Source: Sesamum alatum
Taxonomy: Eukaryota; Streptophyta; Magnoliopsida; Lamiales; Pedaliaceae
Length of the DNA: 64,000 bases
Direction of reading: 5' to 3'
Assembly (NCBI GenBank): GCA_034509735.1
Contig: JACGWO010000001.1
Span: forward strand, 12,850,854 to 12,914,853
This document shows positions 49,492-61,796 of this stretch, in pieces (position 1 is the stretch's first letter; every line of letters begins with the position of its first letter). The notes under the pieces are model-generated. The model saw only the letters and a program-made list of their open reading frames with translations. It was not told the origin of the DNA and searched no databases. Position numbers and translations under genes: made by a program.

Positions 49492-50836
49492 GGGAAAAAA
49501 CTTTTTTTAGTATACTAACTTGGCTCTCGTTCAATTTTAGTACACTAACTTTGGTAATTATCACATTTTATACATTATGTTGCAATTTTGCTTCAATTAA
49601 GTCCAATTGAGGGTTTTTGTTCCAATTTTCCGGTCAATTGACTGGAATTTACTAACGTGGCCAATTTTTGTTGATGTGTCCGGCAAAATTAACCACGTCA
49701 GACGTGGCAGGCAGCTGACATGGCGGGATGACTTGGATGTATTTTCTTTCATAAGGATGAATTTTAGTACACTAACTTTAGCATGGTTTAATTTTAGTCC
49801 ATAACTTTGAATGAGGTTAAATTTAAGTACAAAATAATAATTATAATAATGATATAATATTTTTATTTTTTTCGTATGGAATGTAATATTATTAATTTAA
49901 TTTTAATTAATTTGATAATATAGTTGTTAATATTAATTAATTTAATATAGATTAATTGTTAGAGATTCGATAATATAGTTGTTAATCATAGTTTAAAAAA
50001 TAGATGATCCAACTGAATTGATAAGTGTGAAAAGGAAAAGATCTTGGCTATAATAATATCAACTCTATTAATAATTATAAATAATTAACAAATATATTAT
50101 CAAATTATTAATAATTATAAAAGATATATATTACCTATTTTTTAAATTATGATTAACAACTATATTATCAAATTTTCAATAATTAATATATATATCAAAT
50201 TAATTAATATTAACAACTATATTATTAAATTTATTATTCTCTAATTAATTAATTAATTTAATAGCTATATTAAAAATTATCAAATTATTATTAATTAATT
50301 ATATCTAATTAAGTATTAATAATTATTATTTTAACTTTAACTAATAATTATAAAGAATTAACAAATTTTAAAAAATTTGAGGGCTGGTCGTGAGTGTAGC
50401 TCGCAACTAGCGACCAGTCATAAATATATAAGTGTACCGTTTTCAGCGGTACACTTATATTTAATTTTTTTTATAATATAAATATAAATGGACAGTGACA
50501 ACTCCTAGACACAATGACAGAGGACTTAAATTTCACCTCATTCAAAGTTATTGGACTAAAATTGAACCATGCTAAAGTTAGTGTACTAAAATTCATCCTT
50601 ATGGAAGAAAATACATCCAAGTCATCCCGCCACGTCAGTCGCCGGCCACGTCATGTGCTGACGTGGTTAATTTCGCCGGACACATAAGCAAAAATTGGCC
50701 ATATCAGCAAATTCCGGTCAATTGGACTTAATTGAAGTAAAATTGCAACATAATGTATAAAATGTGATAATTACCAAAGTTAGTATACTAAAATTGAACG
50801 AGAGCCAAGTTTGTGTACTAAAAAAATTTTTTTCCC
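49492..50836. mobile_element. Inner foldback element (1.35 kb) with 9-bp target duplication
   Basis: Termini GGGAAAAAAC...TTTTTTTCCC lead into long inverted arms (about 49492-49830 and 50500-50836) sharing agtatactaac, tggctctcgttcaatttta, attatcacattttatacat and more. The direct repeat attatttta flanks it at 49483-49491 and 50837-50845. The middle is AT-rich. Nine-base duplication and GGG ends fit a Mutator-like non-autonomous element. It sits in the right arm of the outer element. Confidence 0.87.
50426..50460. repeat. Perfect 14-bp stem hairpin
   Basis: atataagtgtaccg (50426-50439), loop ttttcag, cggtacacttatat (50447-50460). It is a perfect inverted repeat inside the AT-rich middle of the inner foldback element. 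Confidence 0.9.
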
Positions 50837-51202
50837 ATTATTTTAGAATCAAAACTGCATAAGTGGTTTTGATTGAAGACAAAAAATTGTTTATCCCGCT
50901 GAAGTGGTAATTTCAAAAGTTAATGATAATCTAATTTTTTACGCCTTTCTCTGTTTTCTTTTTTCCTAAACGTTTTACTTTTCTAAAAGAAACTATAGTT
51001 TTGTAATTTAACCTAACTAGATTGTTTTGTTAATGTTATTAAACTTTTATCTAAATCAATTTGCTTTAATATAAGTGACAGTTTAGTATTTCAGTGTAAT
51101 ATTCAAGAGTTTTCTTTTAAACTAGTGATAACCTAAAAATATTAAATTCGTAGATATGAATTGTTATTATATAAGAAAGACTAAGTCTGATTTTTAAGAA
51201 GG

Positions 51203-51977
51203 TGTTAGGAAACAGCACCAGGAAAATGAACTCTGAAATTTTCAGACCTACCCAACTATTACATCAGAGTGATGGGTATGACCAAACCCTTAATACAAAA
51301 CTAAAAAATAAGAAAGAAATAACATAAACAATAATCACAAAGATTATAACATAAGAAACTCTGAAATCAAAGATTGGGATCACAGAGTGCCAAGGCTCAG
51401 GAAGCTTGTTCCGGGGAAGTGCAGTCCAAGACCCACAAAGGCCAAAGGCCAGCAACCCAGTCTCTCGGTTGCAAGGGTTTCACAAAGCCACTCAGGCAAG
51501 CCATTCAGGCTGATAACAGAGAACCACAAAGGTAGGCCACATAGGCTTTTAGGATCCACAAAGGATCTGGAAACCACAAAGGTTTAGGTTCACAGAGAAC
51601 AAGTTCACGAAGAACGTTAGAGGGAGAAGAAGAGAGACTGAGAGAAGATATTTCTGACTTGTGTATAGAAACAGAGAAGAAGGAGATTTTACAGTGGTCC
51701 GCCATTGATGACAGGAGGAGAGAAAACTAGGCAACTGTTGGGAGAACCAAAGTTTGAAGAAAACGAGGATGGCAGTGAAGAGGCACAACTGAAAAGCCAC
51801 TTAGGGTTTTTAGCAAAAATAGGCGGAGACGGGTCAGGGGAAGGAAACGGGTTTGGGCCAGAGTGGATAGGATCAATTGAGAGTGGGCCAACCTGATTTA
51901 TGGGCTCAAGTGACAAGCCTGCTATCCAAGAGAGACTAGGGCTTGGGCCGAGTGGATTTGGGCCACACAATTTTACA
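51203..51977 (-). repeat. 3' LTR of Copia 2
   Basis: 775 bp. Its short open frames (for example 51387-51587) recur in the other LTR and are not genes. The polypurine tract beside it reads CCAAGGTGAAAAA on the minus strand. Confidence 0.94.
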
Positions 51978-52029
51978 TTTTTCACCTTGGACCGAATCCA
52001 AGAGGCCGAAAATAGGGTGTCATCATAGC

Positions 52030-52560
52030 CATACCACCGGGGCCCTAGAGAGTACCTGCAAAACAAATATCAAGATAGAACATAGCAGTAGTAGCATTCA
52101 AGACAAGTTTAAAATGCTGAGACAGTGTTTAAAATTTTCTAAAGGAAGACATTTTGTGACCATATCAGCAGGATTATTTTCTGAAAGGATTTTTTCAAGG
52201 TTAATAATTTCCTTACCAACAATATCTACGATGAAATGGTATCAAACATCAATGTGTTTTGTTCGATCATGAAAAACAGGGTTTTTACACAACTGAATGC
52301 TAGACTGACTGTCAGAGAAAACAGTAACCTTTTTATTTAAGAAACCAATTTCAGTTAATAGACCTTTCAACCAAATTGGTTCTTTGAAAGCTTCTGTGGT
52401 GGCGATGTATTCTATCTCAGTTATAAACAATGCAACAATGTTTTGAAGTTGAGACTTTCAGCCAATGCATGCACCACATAGTGTAAAAACATAAGAGGTG
52501 GTAGACCTCCTACTGTCCCTATCATTAGCATAGTTTGAATCTACATAGCCAACTAGGCTC
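52030..52560 (-). pseudogene. Copia 2 RNase H
   Basis: G-Y-V-D-S-N-Y-A, then [16 protein letters not shown] and H-D-R-T-K-H-I-D-V are standard Copia RNase H blocks. A stop splits them near 52440-52460. Confidence 0.85.
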
Positions 52561-53860
52561 ACACCATCAGGACACTTTGGAAATTTTATACCAGCATCCA
52601 AAGAGTTATTCAGATATCTCAGTAACCACTTAAGTGCTTCCCAATGCTTAGAACCAGCATTTGACATATATCTACTTAGACAGCTAACAGAATAAGCAAT
52701 GTCAGGGCGAGTGCTTACCATTAAATACATAACATTTCCAATATAATTCGAATAAGGAACATTTTTCATGCTTTCTTTTTCTGATTCAATTTTGGGACAA
52801 TGTTCCTTACTAAGTTGAAAGTGAGCAGCTAAATGAACATTAGTAGGTTTAGCACTCAACATTGAAAACCTTTTTAACACAATTTGCACATAAGATTTCT
52901 GATGTAAAAGTATGGTAGAAGAATCTCTGTTTCTTTCAATAGACATCCCAAGAATTGTTTTAGCATCACCAAGATCCTCCATTTCAAAATTTTTACACAG
53001 ATTGGTTTGCAATTCTTTGATCAAAAGTTTGTTGGGACCGGCAATTAACATGTCATCCACATTAAGACCAAGAAGACAGGTTCATGAGATTCATATCTGA
53101 AATATAAACAGGGTCCATTGGCGCTTCTAAGTAATTTCAAAGATTTCGTGAAAGAGTCAAATTTCTTATTCCACTGCCTAGGTGATTGCTTCAGACCATA
53201 CAAGGATTTGTTAAGCAAGCAAACACGATCAGGAAATTTTATATCAACATAACTAGAAGGTTGGTTTATGTAAATTTTCTCATCTAAATCACCATGCAGA
53301 AAAGCAGTCTTAACCTCCATTTGTTTGAGTTCCCAATTGAAATGAGAAGTAAGAGCAAGCATAATTCTAACTGTAGTATACTGCACAATAGGAGAAAAGA
53401 TTTCAGTATAATCTATTCTTCTTTCCTGAGTGAATCCTTTAGCTACAAGTCTAGCTTTGTAACGAGTTGAATCATCTTCCTATTTTAATTTAAAGATCCA
53501 CTTGCAGTCTACAACAGAAACTCCTTTAGGCTTAGGAACTAGGGTCCAAGTTTTATTTTTGTTTAAAGACTCAAGTTCTTCATTCATGGCCTTAACCTAT
53601 TGCTTAGAGTTTGTAGATTCTAAGGCTTCTTCATAAGATGAAGGTTCAAAGCTTTCAGTGTTTAAGGCTAAGGGAAAGTCTTTAAATCTTGAAGGTATCC
53701 TAGACTCACGTCTTTCCCTATCACTAGCTAGTTGATAGCTATTAGTGCTAGAGTTATTAGGATGCTCGTTCTCAACATCTTGATGTTCCTCTACATTTTG
53801 TTCTGCTTGAGGGTTTTCTTCTATAAGACCTTCCACCTTGTTAAAGGTGTTCTCCATATT
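52458..53860 (-). pseudogene. Copia 2 reverse transcriptase with linker
   Basis: Acidic linker (53597-53857), then RT: K-T-A-F-L-H-G-D-L, S-L-Y-G-L-K-Q-S-P-R-Q-W and, after a frameshift, V/M-D-D-M-L-I-A-G, the catalytic YVDD box with its Tyr lost in the break. T-R-P-D-I-A-Y closes the domain. Not functional. Confidence 0.87.
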
Positions 53861-54119
53861 AACATCTATATTTTCCTTAGGAGAATTAGACAGGCAAGGC
53901 TCTCTAATTCATTAAAGGTTACATCCCTCCTAATTATAACTCTAAAACCAGGTTGGCTTCTAAGCCACAACCTATAACCTTTTATCCCTTTAGATACCCA
54001 ATGAAAACATATTTTTGTGCACGAGCATCAAGTTTATCACAATTTTATAAAGAAAAGGCAGAGCACCCCAAAATGCGAAGATTAGAAAGATTAACATCAT
54101 TTCAAGACCATATAGATTG

Positions 54120-54947
54120 AGGCAGTTATCCAGATAGAGGAACTGAAGGTGAACGATTAATCAAGTAAGCAACATTTAATAAGGCTTCACCCCAGAAAGA
54201 TTTAGCAAGACCAGAGCTAATTAAAAGACATCTAACTTTATTTAGCAGAGTCCCATTCATACATTCAGCAACTCCATTTTGTTGTGGGGGTGTAAGGAGT
54301 GGTCTTATGTCTTTTTATGAATTATAAGTTCTCAGTGTTTCAACAAAAGGTTTTCAAGGTTTTGAACTTATCAAAAATTTCAGATTTCTGTTTCATTAAG
54401 AAAACAAAAACTTTTCTGGAAAAATTATCTATCAAAGACAGAAAATATTTGTTTCCACCATGAGTTGGGACATTAGCAGGTTCCCATACATCAGCATGAA
54501 TGTAATCAAGTATGGAAGATGATGAGACAGAATTACAGGAGGGTGATGAGGGAAAATGCACTCTATGATGTTTTCCTAAAATGCGGTCATCACAGAAATC
54601 CATCTCATCAAATGTTTCATTCAGAATACCATGCTTATTGAGTAACTCAAGTCCTTTCATGCTAATGTGGCCAAGTCTTTTATGCCATAAATCTGTTTTA
54701 TTGTTTTTCAAAACTGGAGCAGCAAACAGATCATAACTCACAGAACAGACATATAAATTCCTTTTTCTTTCTGCCTTAAACCCTTCATGATTTTCATAAT
54801 ACCCTTACCCCATCTCCCTTCTAACCCTTCTTCAAGGGCGGCACATAAGATCAGGTTATGGCACAATTCAGGAACATGTCTTACATTCTTTAGTGTGAAT
54901 TTAAAACCATTTTCAAAAGTTAAGCTCACATCACCAAAACCATGCAC
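54120..54947 (-). pseudogene. Copia 2 integrase
   Basis: Fragments give L-W-H-K-R-L-G-H-I-S (zinc finger start), D-Y-I-H-A-D-V-W-E (first catalytic Asp) and Y-F-L-S-L-I-D-N-F-S-R-K. After frame breaks, N-G-V-A-E-C-M-N lies near 54280, where E-R is usual. The second catalytic Asp block was not seen. Confidence 0.82.
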
Positions 54948-54967
54948 TTCATATAATTTCTCATTAG

Positions 54968-55910
54968 CTATGGAAACAGATCATGTCTTTCATATTTGTA
55001 ATCAATCAGCCATTCATGTATGTTTATAGAGTATTTTGCAGAGTTAACATCACATATCATGAATACTTCATCACAACTTTCTTCAGTCACATTAGCAGAG
55101 TCATTTTGATCATTCTTTTTAGGCTTTCTGCAGTCTTTAATGAAATGACCTCTACCTCCATATTTATAACACCTTTTATCCTTTTGTTTCTCATTATCAT
55201 TTTTATCATACTTATTATTATACTTGTACTTCTGCTTAGACCTACCTCTGCTTTTGCTTCTACTCTTCTTGTGTCTCCTAATATACTTAGAATTTCTATT
55301 TTTGGTTCTACCCCTTACAAAGTTTACTTCATTTTGACTCTGACTAGGTTTGTTGGTGTTTAAGTCCATTTCCTTACTCTTGAGACCACTAATAACAGTT
55401 TCAAGGTTCACATTATCCCTACCATACTTAATAGCAGCTTTAACATCACCATAAGAATCAGGAATAGCATTTAACAGGACTATAGGGGAATAATCATCAA
55501 TATTTTTATCACCTGTTAACTTAATATCCTGAATCAGTTTAGTGAACTCATCTATGTTCTCATCAATATTCATAGTTGTATCAAGTTTATATCGAATAAA
55601 ATTTCCAAGTAAGAAAAGTTTACTGGGCGAAGATATTTCTATATAAAGTTCTTCGAGTTTATCGCATAACTCTTTTGCAGGATTTTGTTTACCAACTTTC
55701 CTAATCACAGAGTCAGACATGTTCCGAATAATAGAAGAATAGGCATACTCATCATTTTCAAGCCTTTTTTCTTCATAAACATTTTCAGCTTATCTACCAT
55801 TTATGGCTTTAAAAACTTTCTGTTGAATCAATATACCTTTCATTTTCTGTTGCCATATAGTAAAATCTGTTTGTCCATCAAAGGGCTGAAGATTATAACC
55901 CGCCACTACA
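54968..55910 (-). pseudogene. Copia 2 gag and protease start
   Basis: Gag reads from near 55910 (A-G-Y-N-L-Q-P-F-D-G-Q) to a TAA near 55795, then on in the same frame (54968-55720). The CCHC knuckle C-Y-K-Y-G-G-R-G-H-F-I-K-D-C has Tyr for the second Cys. After W-L-I-D the D-S/T-G protease motif is absent: sequence jumps to K-Y-E-R-H-D, which suggests a local deletion. Confidence 0.85.
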
Positions 55911-56155
55911 GAACAATAACAGCAAGTAGATAGACAGAATATATCAAAATTAATCACACATATAGCAATGCTAAAACAACAGAGAATATAGTAGGGGACT
56001 TGACTAACTCCTCAAGCCAGATACCCGACGGCCTCAAGGGCCCAACCAGGGGAGGAAGTTAGCAAGGATCAGTCTTGGTCTGATTGCATTAATAAGAGAG
56101 TGAGGGTAAAGAGGAGATATTATCGTAAGAGCGATTGAGCCCTGGGCTTAACCCA

Positions 56156-56168
56156 GGATCTGATACCA
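56156..56168 (-). other. Primer binding site of Copia 2
   Basis: Minus strand TGGTATCAGATCC lies one base from the 5' LTR. It matches the tRNA-iMet site with T where G is usual at position 11. Confidence 0.88.
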
Positions 56169-56169
56169 C

Positions 56170-56943
56170 TGTTAGGAAACAACACCAAGGAAATGAACTC
56201 TGAAATTTTCAGACCGACCCAACAATTATAGCAGATTGATGGGTATGACCAAACCCTTAATACAAAACTACAAAGTAAGAAAGAAATAACAGAAACAATA
56301 ATCACAAAGATTATAACATAAGAAACTCTGAGATCAAAGATTGGGATCACAGAGTGCCAAGACTCAAGAAGCCTGTTCCAGAGAAGTGCAGCCCAAGACC
56401 CACGGAGGCCAAAGGCCAACAACCCAGTCTCTCGGTTGCAAGGGTTTCACAAAGCCACTCAGGCAAGCTACTCAGGCTTATAACAGAGAACCACAAAGGT
56501 AGGCCACAAAGACTTTTAGGATCCACAAAGGATCTGGAAACCACAAAGGTTTAGGTTCACAGAGAACAAGTTCACGAAAAACATTAGAGGGAGAAGAAGA
56601 GAGACTGAGAGAAGATATTTCTGACTTGTGTATAGAAACAGAGAAGAATGAGATTTTATAGCGGTCCGCCATTGATGGCAGAAGAAGGGAAAACGAGGCA
56701 ACTACTGGGAGAACCAAATTATGAGGAAAACGAGGATGGAGGTGAAGAGGCACAACTGAAAAGCCACTTAGGGTTTTCAGCAGAAATAGGCAGAGGCGGT
56801 CAGGGGAAGGAAACGGGTTTGGGCCAGAGTGGATTGGATCAGTTGAGAGTGGGCCAACCTGATTTATGGGCTCAAGTGACAAGTCTGCCATCCAAGAGAG
56901 ACCAGCACTTGGGCCGAGTGGATTTGGGCCACACAATTTTACA
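56170..56943 (-). repeat. 5' LTR of Copia 2
   Basis: 774 bp, matching 51203-51977 end to end. Ends TGTTAGG and TTTTACA on the plus strand. Confidence 0.94.
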
Positions 56944-56948
56944 GAAGG

Positions 56949-57734
56949 TATTGCTAAAATTTATTTAACAAATAAAGAGTGATTAATAATTTAATTACAA
57001 AATAAATTATCCATTTTTTCATTTGTGGAAATAATTGATACTTTTAAATAAATCTAAAGCATAATGTTAATGTTGTTGTAAGATTATTAAATTTTTATAT
57101 AAATCAATTTCATTTAATAGGATGTTCTATTAATATATATCAAGAATCAGCCAAAAAGAGGAAAGGTCATCATTCTCGAAAGGAATGTGCATAAAAAGGA
57201 AAGAAGTCAAAAGAAGAAAAGGAAAGATTTGACTTTGCCAGAAAGAAAGTTGTCGAAGAAAAAATGAAGTCAAAGAAAAAAGGAAATGTTGACTTACCAA
57301 ATTAATGAGGACGTATCGAATTACAGAAATAGCCTTGGCCAATTAATCCTATCCATATAATAGGAGTAGGCGAGGAATAAATTAGTATTTTACCATTATC
57401 TACCTTAATTAGCGTAATAATTGTATTATTATAAATACCTCTTTCATTGTTGAAGAGAGGGAGGAAGAAAGAAAGAGACATATATTATGATGTAATTGTT
57501 TATATTATCTTAGTAATTTGCCCCTCGAGTATTTTTTTGTACTATCAATATATATATATATATATATAATATTTGCTAATACGCAGGTTAGATGATATCT
57601 TACTATAACAAGGATTATAAAAAGAATCGAGTATTGCTGATATTTTAGCAATAATGATGCAACATTTGTTAAACTAAAATTTAAAGCATACTTTAGTTTT
57701 TTAATATAAAACAAAAAAAAAAAGAATTAAAAGG
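56949..57734. other. Intergenic DNA, possible old LTR fragment
   Basis: tattataaatacctctttc (57429-57447) followed by GA-rich and cccctcgag words looks like the core of an old LTR promoter, but no second copy or ends were found. An (AT)n run lies at 57548-57568. No gene. Confidence 0.35.
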
Positions 57735-57845
57735 GAGGTGGATGCAGAAAACCAAATTACTCGATTATGAATGCTATGGTGATAAGATTGAGATCTCACA
57801 GCTAAAAGATTGTGAGTTCGAGTTCCTCGAATGCAGGCATACATT
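57735..57845 (+). mobile_element. Possible SINE remnant (tRNA-like head)
   Basis: Plus strand ggtgataagattgag and gattgtgagttcgagttcc resemble A and B boxes of a tRNA-derived head. The overlapping minus-strand frame 57701-57913 reads R-G-T-R-T-H-N-L-L, as such heads typically do when translated. Ends not defined. Confidence 0.45.
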
Positions 57846-58690
57846 CTATTTTTAATAATAGTGTTTCGTTTCATTATTTCTTTTGGATATGTTGGTTGAT
57901 TTAAAAATATCAATATATTGACTTAATATTTAGATTTGAATTTAATTGTACTAAACTATGTAATAATGAATTGAATTTTACCGAGAAAAATGATGTACTC
58001 GAATCTTAGCTAGTAATGCATTGTACTAGTTATTAACTTGTGGAGTATGATTGTTGACTTTGCTCATGTTCTTCCCACTATAACTATTAAAATTGAAGAG
58101 CAAAACAAATTTGGCTTTTCACACCCATAATAGCATATTCCAAGGTTGATCCCTTAATCCATGAAATAAAATAAGAGTATGATTTTAAAGAAATGTTGTT
58201 CCATGTATTGGAATAATTTCCTTTGATTACCTCTAATAATGTCTCATTTTGGAACTTAAACTATTGATTTTAGAATGTTTTTAATGTTTCCAATTTTCAG
58301 ACAGATAATTTGTTTTGGCCAAACACCCAACATTAGAACAATCCATGGATATTGACTTTTGCATGTTTGCATAATGCTAGAAGTTGGACATTTCAATCAA
58401 GACAAACCAATGCCATAGGTTAATTGTATTGAGTTACAAAACTTAATTATGTCTTAAAGGGGTGTTTGAAAAAGTTTCCATTTTTTCTGTTAGAAAAAAT
58501 TATAGAGAAAGTTGTAAATTTAATTCTAATAAAAGTTGAGAATGTTTAAAAAAAATAAAAATAGAAACAACGTGAAAGTTGGAGTGTGCGAGAATGAAAT
58601 GTTCAAGATAAACTTCAAAGTACTACGATTTTACCAAAAAGTTGCAACACTTGAAGGAAAGAAGCTTATAACCTTTGGCTTAAATGAGCT
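57846..58690. other. AT-rich intergenic DNA
   Basis: No gene. The open frame at 58536-58730 shows no domain. Confidence 0.5.
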
Positions 58691-58694
58691 TAAA

Positions 58695-58797
58695 TTTAAA
58701 TGGTACGAAAGTATAAGTTGTCAATCATAGGGGTGTTCAACAAAATTTAAATGGTACAAAAGTATAAGTTGTCAATCTTAAGGGTGTTCAACAAAAT
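58695..58797. repeat. Tandem duplication, ~51-bp unit, two copies
   Basis: tttaaatggtac-aaagtata and the following gttgtcaatc-tagggtgttcaacaaaat occur twice in a row, 51 bp apart, with few differences. Confidence 0.85.
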
Positions 58798-60866
58798 CTC
58801 AGGCTGTCCCAATTGATCGGCCCAACTCAAATTACATCGCAATTAGTGGGCTAAGGGTGGACTGGATTGATCTTGGACTAGTAAAAAATGACCGTATTTT
58901 AGCAATCAGGTTTCGTTTTATGTTTACGTAGACCGCATTCGAGCACAATAATAATATACTAGAATTCTTCATATGTTTATACAAAGTTTTTATAATACAT
59001 AAATTGATGCTCAAGATAGTAATAACATTACGATATATTTATTGGTATTGTACATGATATGTGTATAAATATATAAATGAGATCAATTAGTTAACTAATT
59101 CTTTTCTATATTTTTTTATGCCATTAAATGCAAGAACTTGAAATAGATGATTTGTTCATTTTGTTACAATATGTTTTCATAATCATATTATTTTATTTTG
59201 AATAATGTTTGTTATTTATATATGATTATGATCAGTTTCTTATATAATTGAATTCGAGATAAGGACTTTTTTCACAATCTTATTCATAAAAGAATTGAGA
59301 AGTTTTGTTATATTTATTTGTATTCTTCTTTAATAAATATATAAACATGTATAAGTGTTTATGTTTTACACATTATAATTGATATCTCATATCTTTATAT
59401 TTTTGCTAATTATCACTACATGAAAATGCATTTATTATGATAAAATAATTGTAGCAAAATTATAAATTTTCACAAAATAGTTATATGATTGTACAAGTAA
59501 TTGACTCTATACTAAAGGTTGCAAAACCTGTCCCAACCCAATTAAACCGCAAAGTGCGATTTTATTGATTATCGAGTTGGGCTTGGGCTAAATTTTCTCA
59601 ACACTGCAAACATTGAATGGGCCGAAAAATTACATAAATTAGCTGAACCCCCATATACTCATAGTAAAAACTAATAAATGTTTAAATCAAGCCCTTGCAA
59701 ACACCACCTTGCAAACAAGTTATAATACCTTTTAGCGGGTGTTTTGGCCAAACTTGTATATTTGAAATATCTTATAATATCATACGTCTTATAAAATGTT
59801 AAATCTAATTTTAAAATATAAATTTTTAAAATGTTTGAAAAAGATAAAATTATAAAGCTTATAAGATGTTATTAATGACAGTTAATTAATATGACCAAAG
59901 CTGAAGGAGTTATTAAAACCTTCAAACTAAATCGAAACACCTTACTTTTTTTTAATAGGAGTTTATATGCTCCTCACATTTTATTTTTTAATCTTATAAG
60001 CTCATTCTTTCAAGTTTTACAGAATACTTCAACATTTTATAGATTCTCAAACATCTTATAAAATATTTTGAAAAACTTATAAACTCGCATAAACACCCTT
60101 CTTACTTACCATAGACTTATTCCAAGTATATATAACGCATAGAATATTTTAATTTGACAGTGTTCACAAATTTTGTAATTATGTTCCATACATTCAAACT
60201 GTTATGGGTTTTAGTCTGTTGCCAAACACGGCCTGTAAATTACATCGGCTCCCCCCAGATCGTTAAGTTTAATTATACAAGATTCTCTACCATTTATAAA
60301 ATTATAGATATACCCCGTAAGATGGTGTTAGTGCAATGTACTTCGAGGATGTTTGTGTAAAGTTTCGTCACTAAATAAGTGGTGTACTTATAATTAAAAT
60401 TACAATATTAAATGATGCATTTATCATTTACAGTAATTAGACCTAATCTTAAGTGATATCAATGTCATTTACCCTAAAATTTATGTACCAGTAGTGTAGT
60501 AGTACTACTAGACAAAGGTACGTTAGGTAGGTGCTATATACGCGCAACACACGCTTGCAAACTAACAAACAATTTTAAGATAAAATAAACTATGATTATT
60601 GCTAATATTAATTAATTGGACCAATTATTTCTTGATCTTATTATAGCTGACTCAAGTGATCATGATTAGCACTATTATGACTAGCCAATCAGAGATCTTG
60701 TTTGCCTTAGATTAATAAATTAATTAGGCTAAGCGTGTTTGCCTCGTGACAGAATTTAAATAAGCAGGGCAGAGAAAAAATTATGGCTTATTTTAAACCT
60801 GCCATACCATACAATAATGGCTCACCAAGTGACTTCACTCTCTGATTAATTTAGTTTTTTTCTTTC
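58798..60866. other. Gene-poor DNA with transposon-like words
   Basis: ggctgtcccaattgatcgg (58801) and aacctgtcccaacccaatt (59526) recall hAT-type ends, and 59740-60100 has mirrored ttataaaatgtt words with gggtgttt and aaacaccc at its edges, a possible MITE. None could be bounded. No gene. Confidence 0.35.
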
Positions 60867-60880
60867 GAATCAAGTGATTA

Positions 60881-61094
60881 TTTTTTTGAAGTGAAAGTGC
60901 TGAATATTATTAAATGAAGTAAATCGATTACAGTTAATCTTGTTGAACATAGATAATTACATCATATCCTGATCAACAATAATTACATAAATTAACTCTA
61001 AACAATACCTTACTATTACAGTATACAAACAATACCTATTATACAGTAGACTATCATCCCACGCATTGGTGTGGTTCAAATCCATGACCTCTAA
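60881..61094 (-). mobile_element. 5'-truncated SINE with 14-bp target duplication
   Basis: Related to the SINE at 34895-35172 (same tail, body words such as ctactgtat and gtaatagtaag, and a degenerate B box at 61073-61083). The A-box half of the head is missing. The direct repeat gaatcaagtgatta flanks it at 60867-60880 and 61095-61108. Its minus strand ends CACTTCAAAAAAA. 5' truncation with a target duplication is what target-primed reverse transcription predicts. Confidence 0.85.
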
Positions 61095-61108
61095 GAATCA
61101 AGTGATTA

Positions 61109-61796
61109 ATTTAGTTAAGAATTAGGAAATTTACTAATTCAATTTTTTATTTTTTGTTACAAAATGGTATCATTTGTGGGGACATTCTAGCACAAACTGA
61201 CTCTGACTTGATCGAATTTGAACCAATCACATGATAAATGTGAAGTAAATTGTCTATAAGTGGTCTACAGTTAAGGAATAATGACTAATCACATAACAAG
61301 TGTTTGATCCGATAAAATTTAATTTGATTAAGAACTTTCGGCCGTATACGAGATGCTTTGTTTACCTAATTAGAATTTGTTAGCCTTAAGACTAGCAAAT
61401 TATGAGTTAACCTAGAAATTAGGCACATTTCGTGCAGAAATTCACTCTAATATATTTGCATTACTCTTCTCTAAATATTATATACCATGACAAGACAGCA
61501 TAAAATATAATATAACAGGACTGATTTAATTAAGAAAACTATTAACTAATTATCAGGTTAGGGACGATATATAACTAATTCACTGAATTATTTCTCTACA
61601 GTTTTATGCACAACACGTATCACACACTAGTACTATGTAAAATCGTATTGTTAACACAAATTTTCAAATGTTGAAATAAGAAAAAAAAAAAGAGTTGATA
61701 AGATAATAGTTAAAATAAAGATTGTGCTAATATTTACCATGTTAATACTTGTTGGCTCAATCAATAAGGATTGACCACTTTCAGTAAAATGGTTAT
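61109..61796. other. AT-rich intergenic DNA with MITE-like copy 2
   Basis: Holds the relative (about 61186-61340) of the small repeat at 25591-25735. No gene. Confidence 0.45.

Larger units (their letters stand above)
48637..50897. mobile_element. Outer foldback element, split by another
   Basis: Left arm 48637-49010 (ggttgcagttttagttctc, cgtttttagtcattccgtt, caaactttggtc-aatgca) is mirrored by a right arm at about 49150-49491 and continues after the inner element at 50846-50897 (caaaactgcataagtg). Net length is about 0.9 kb. G-rich outer ends suggest a Mutator-like foldback. No clear outer target duplication. Confidence 0.7.
51203..56943 (-). mobile_element. Ty1/Copia LTR retrotransposon 2, inactivated
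   Basis: LTRs 56170-56943 (5') and 51203-51977 (3'), both TGTTAGGAAACA...TTTTACA, with target duplication gaagg at 51198-51202 and 56944-56948. A tRNA-iMet type primer site adjoins the 5' LTR. Gag, integrase, RT and RNase H fragments lie in Copia order on the minus strand, with many stops and frameshifts. By eye the LTRs are about 93-95% alike. It is a different family from Copia 1 (LTRs more than twice as long). Confidence 0.95.

Noticed and set aside
51387..51800. Several open frames repeated at 56354-56701
   Set aside because: They are the two LTRs of Copia 2; the frames differ by indels and carry no domain.
57130..57560. A solo LTR with TATA box
   Set aside because: Promoter-like words exist, but no TG..CA ends, second copy or target duplication could be found.
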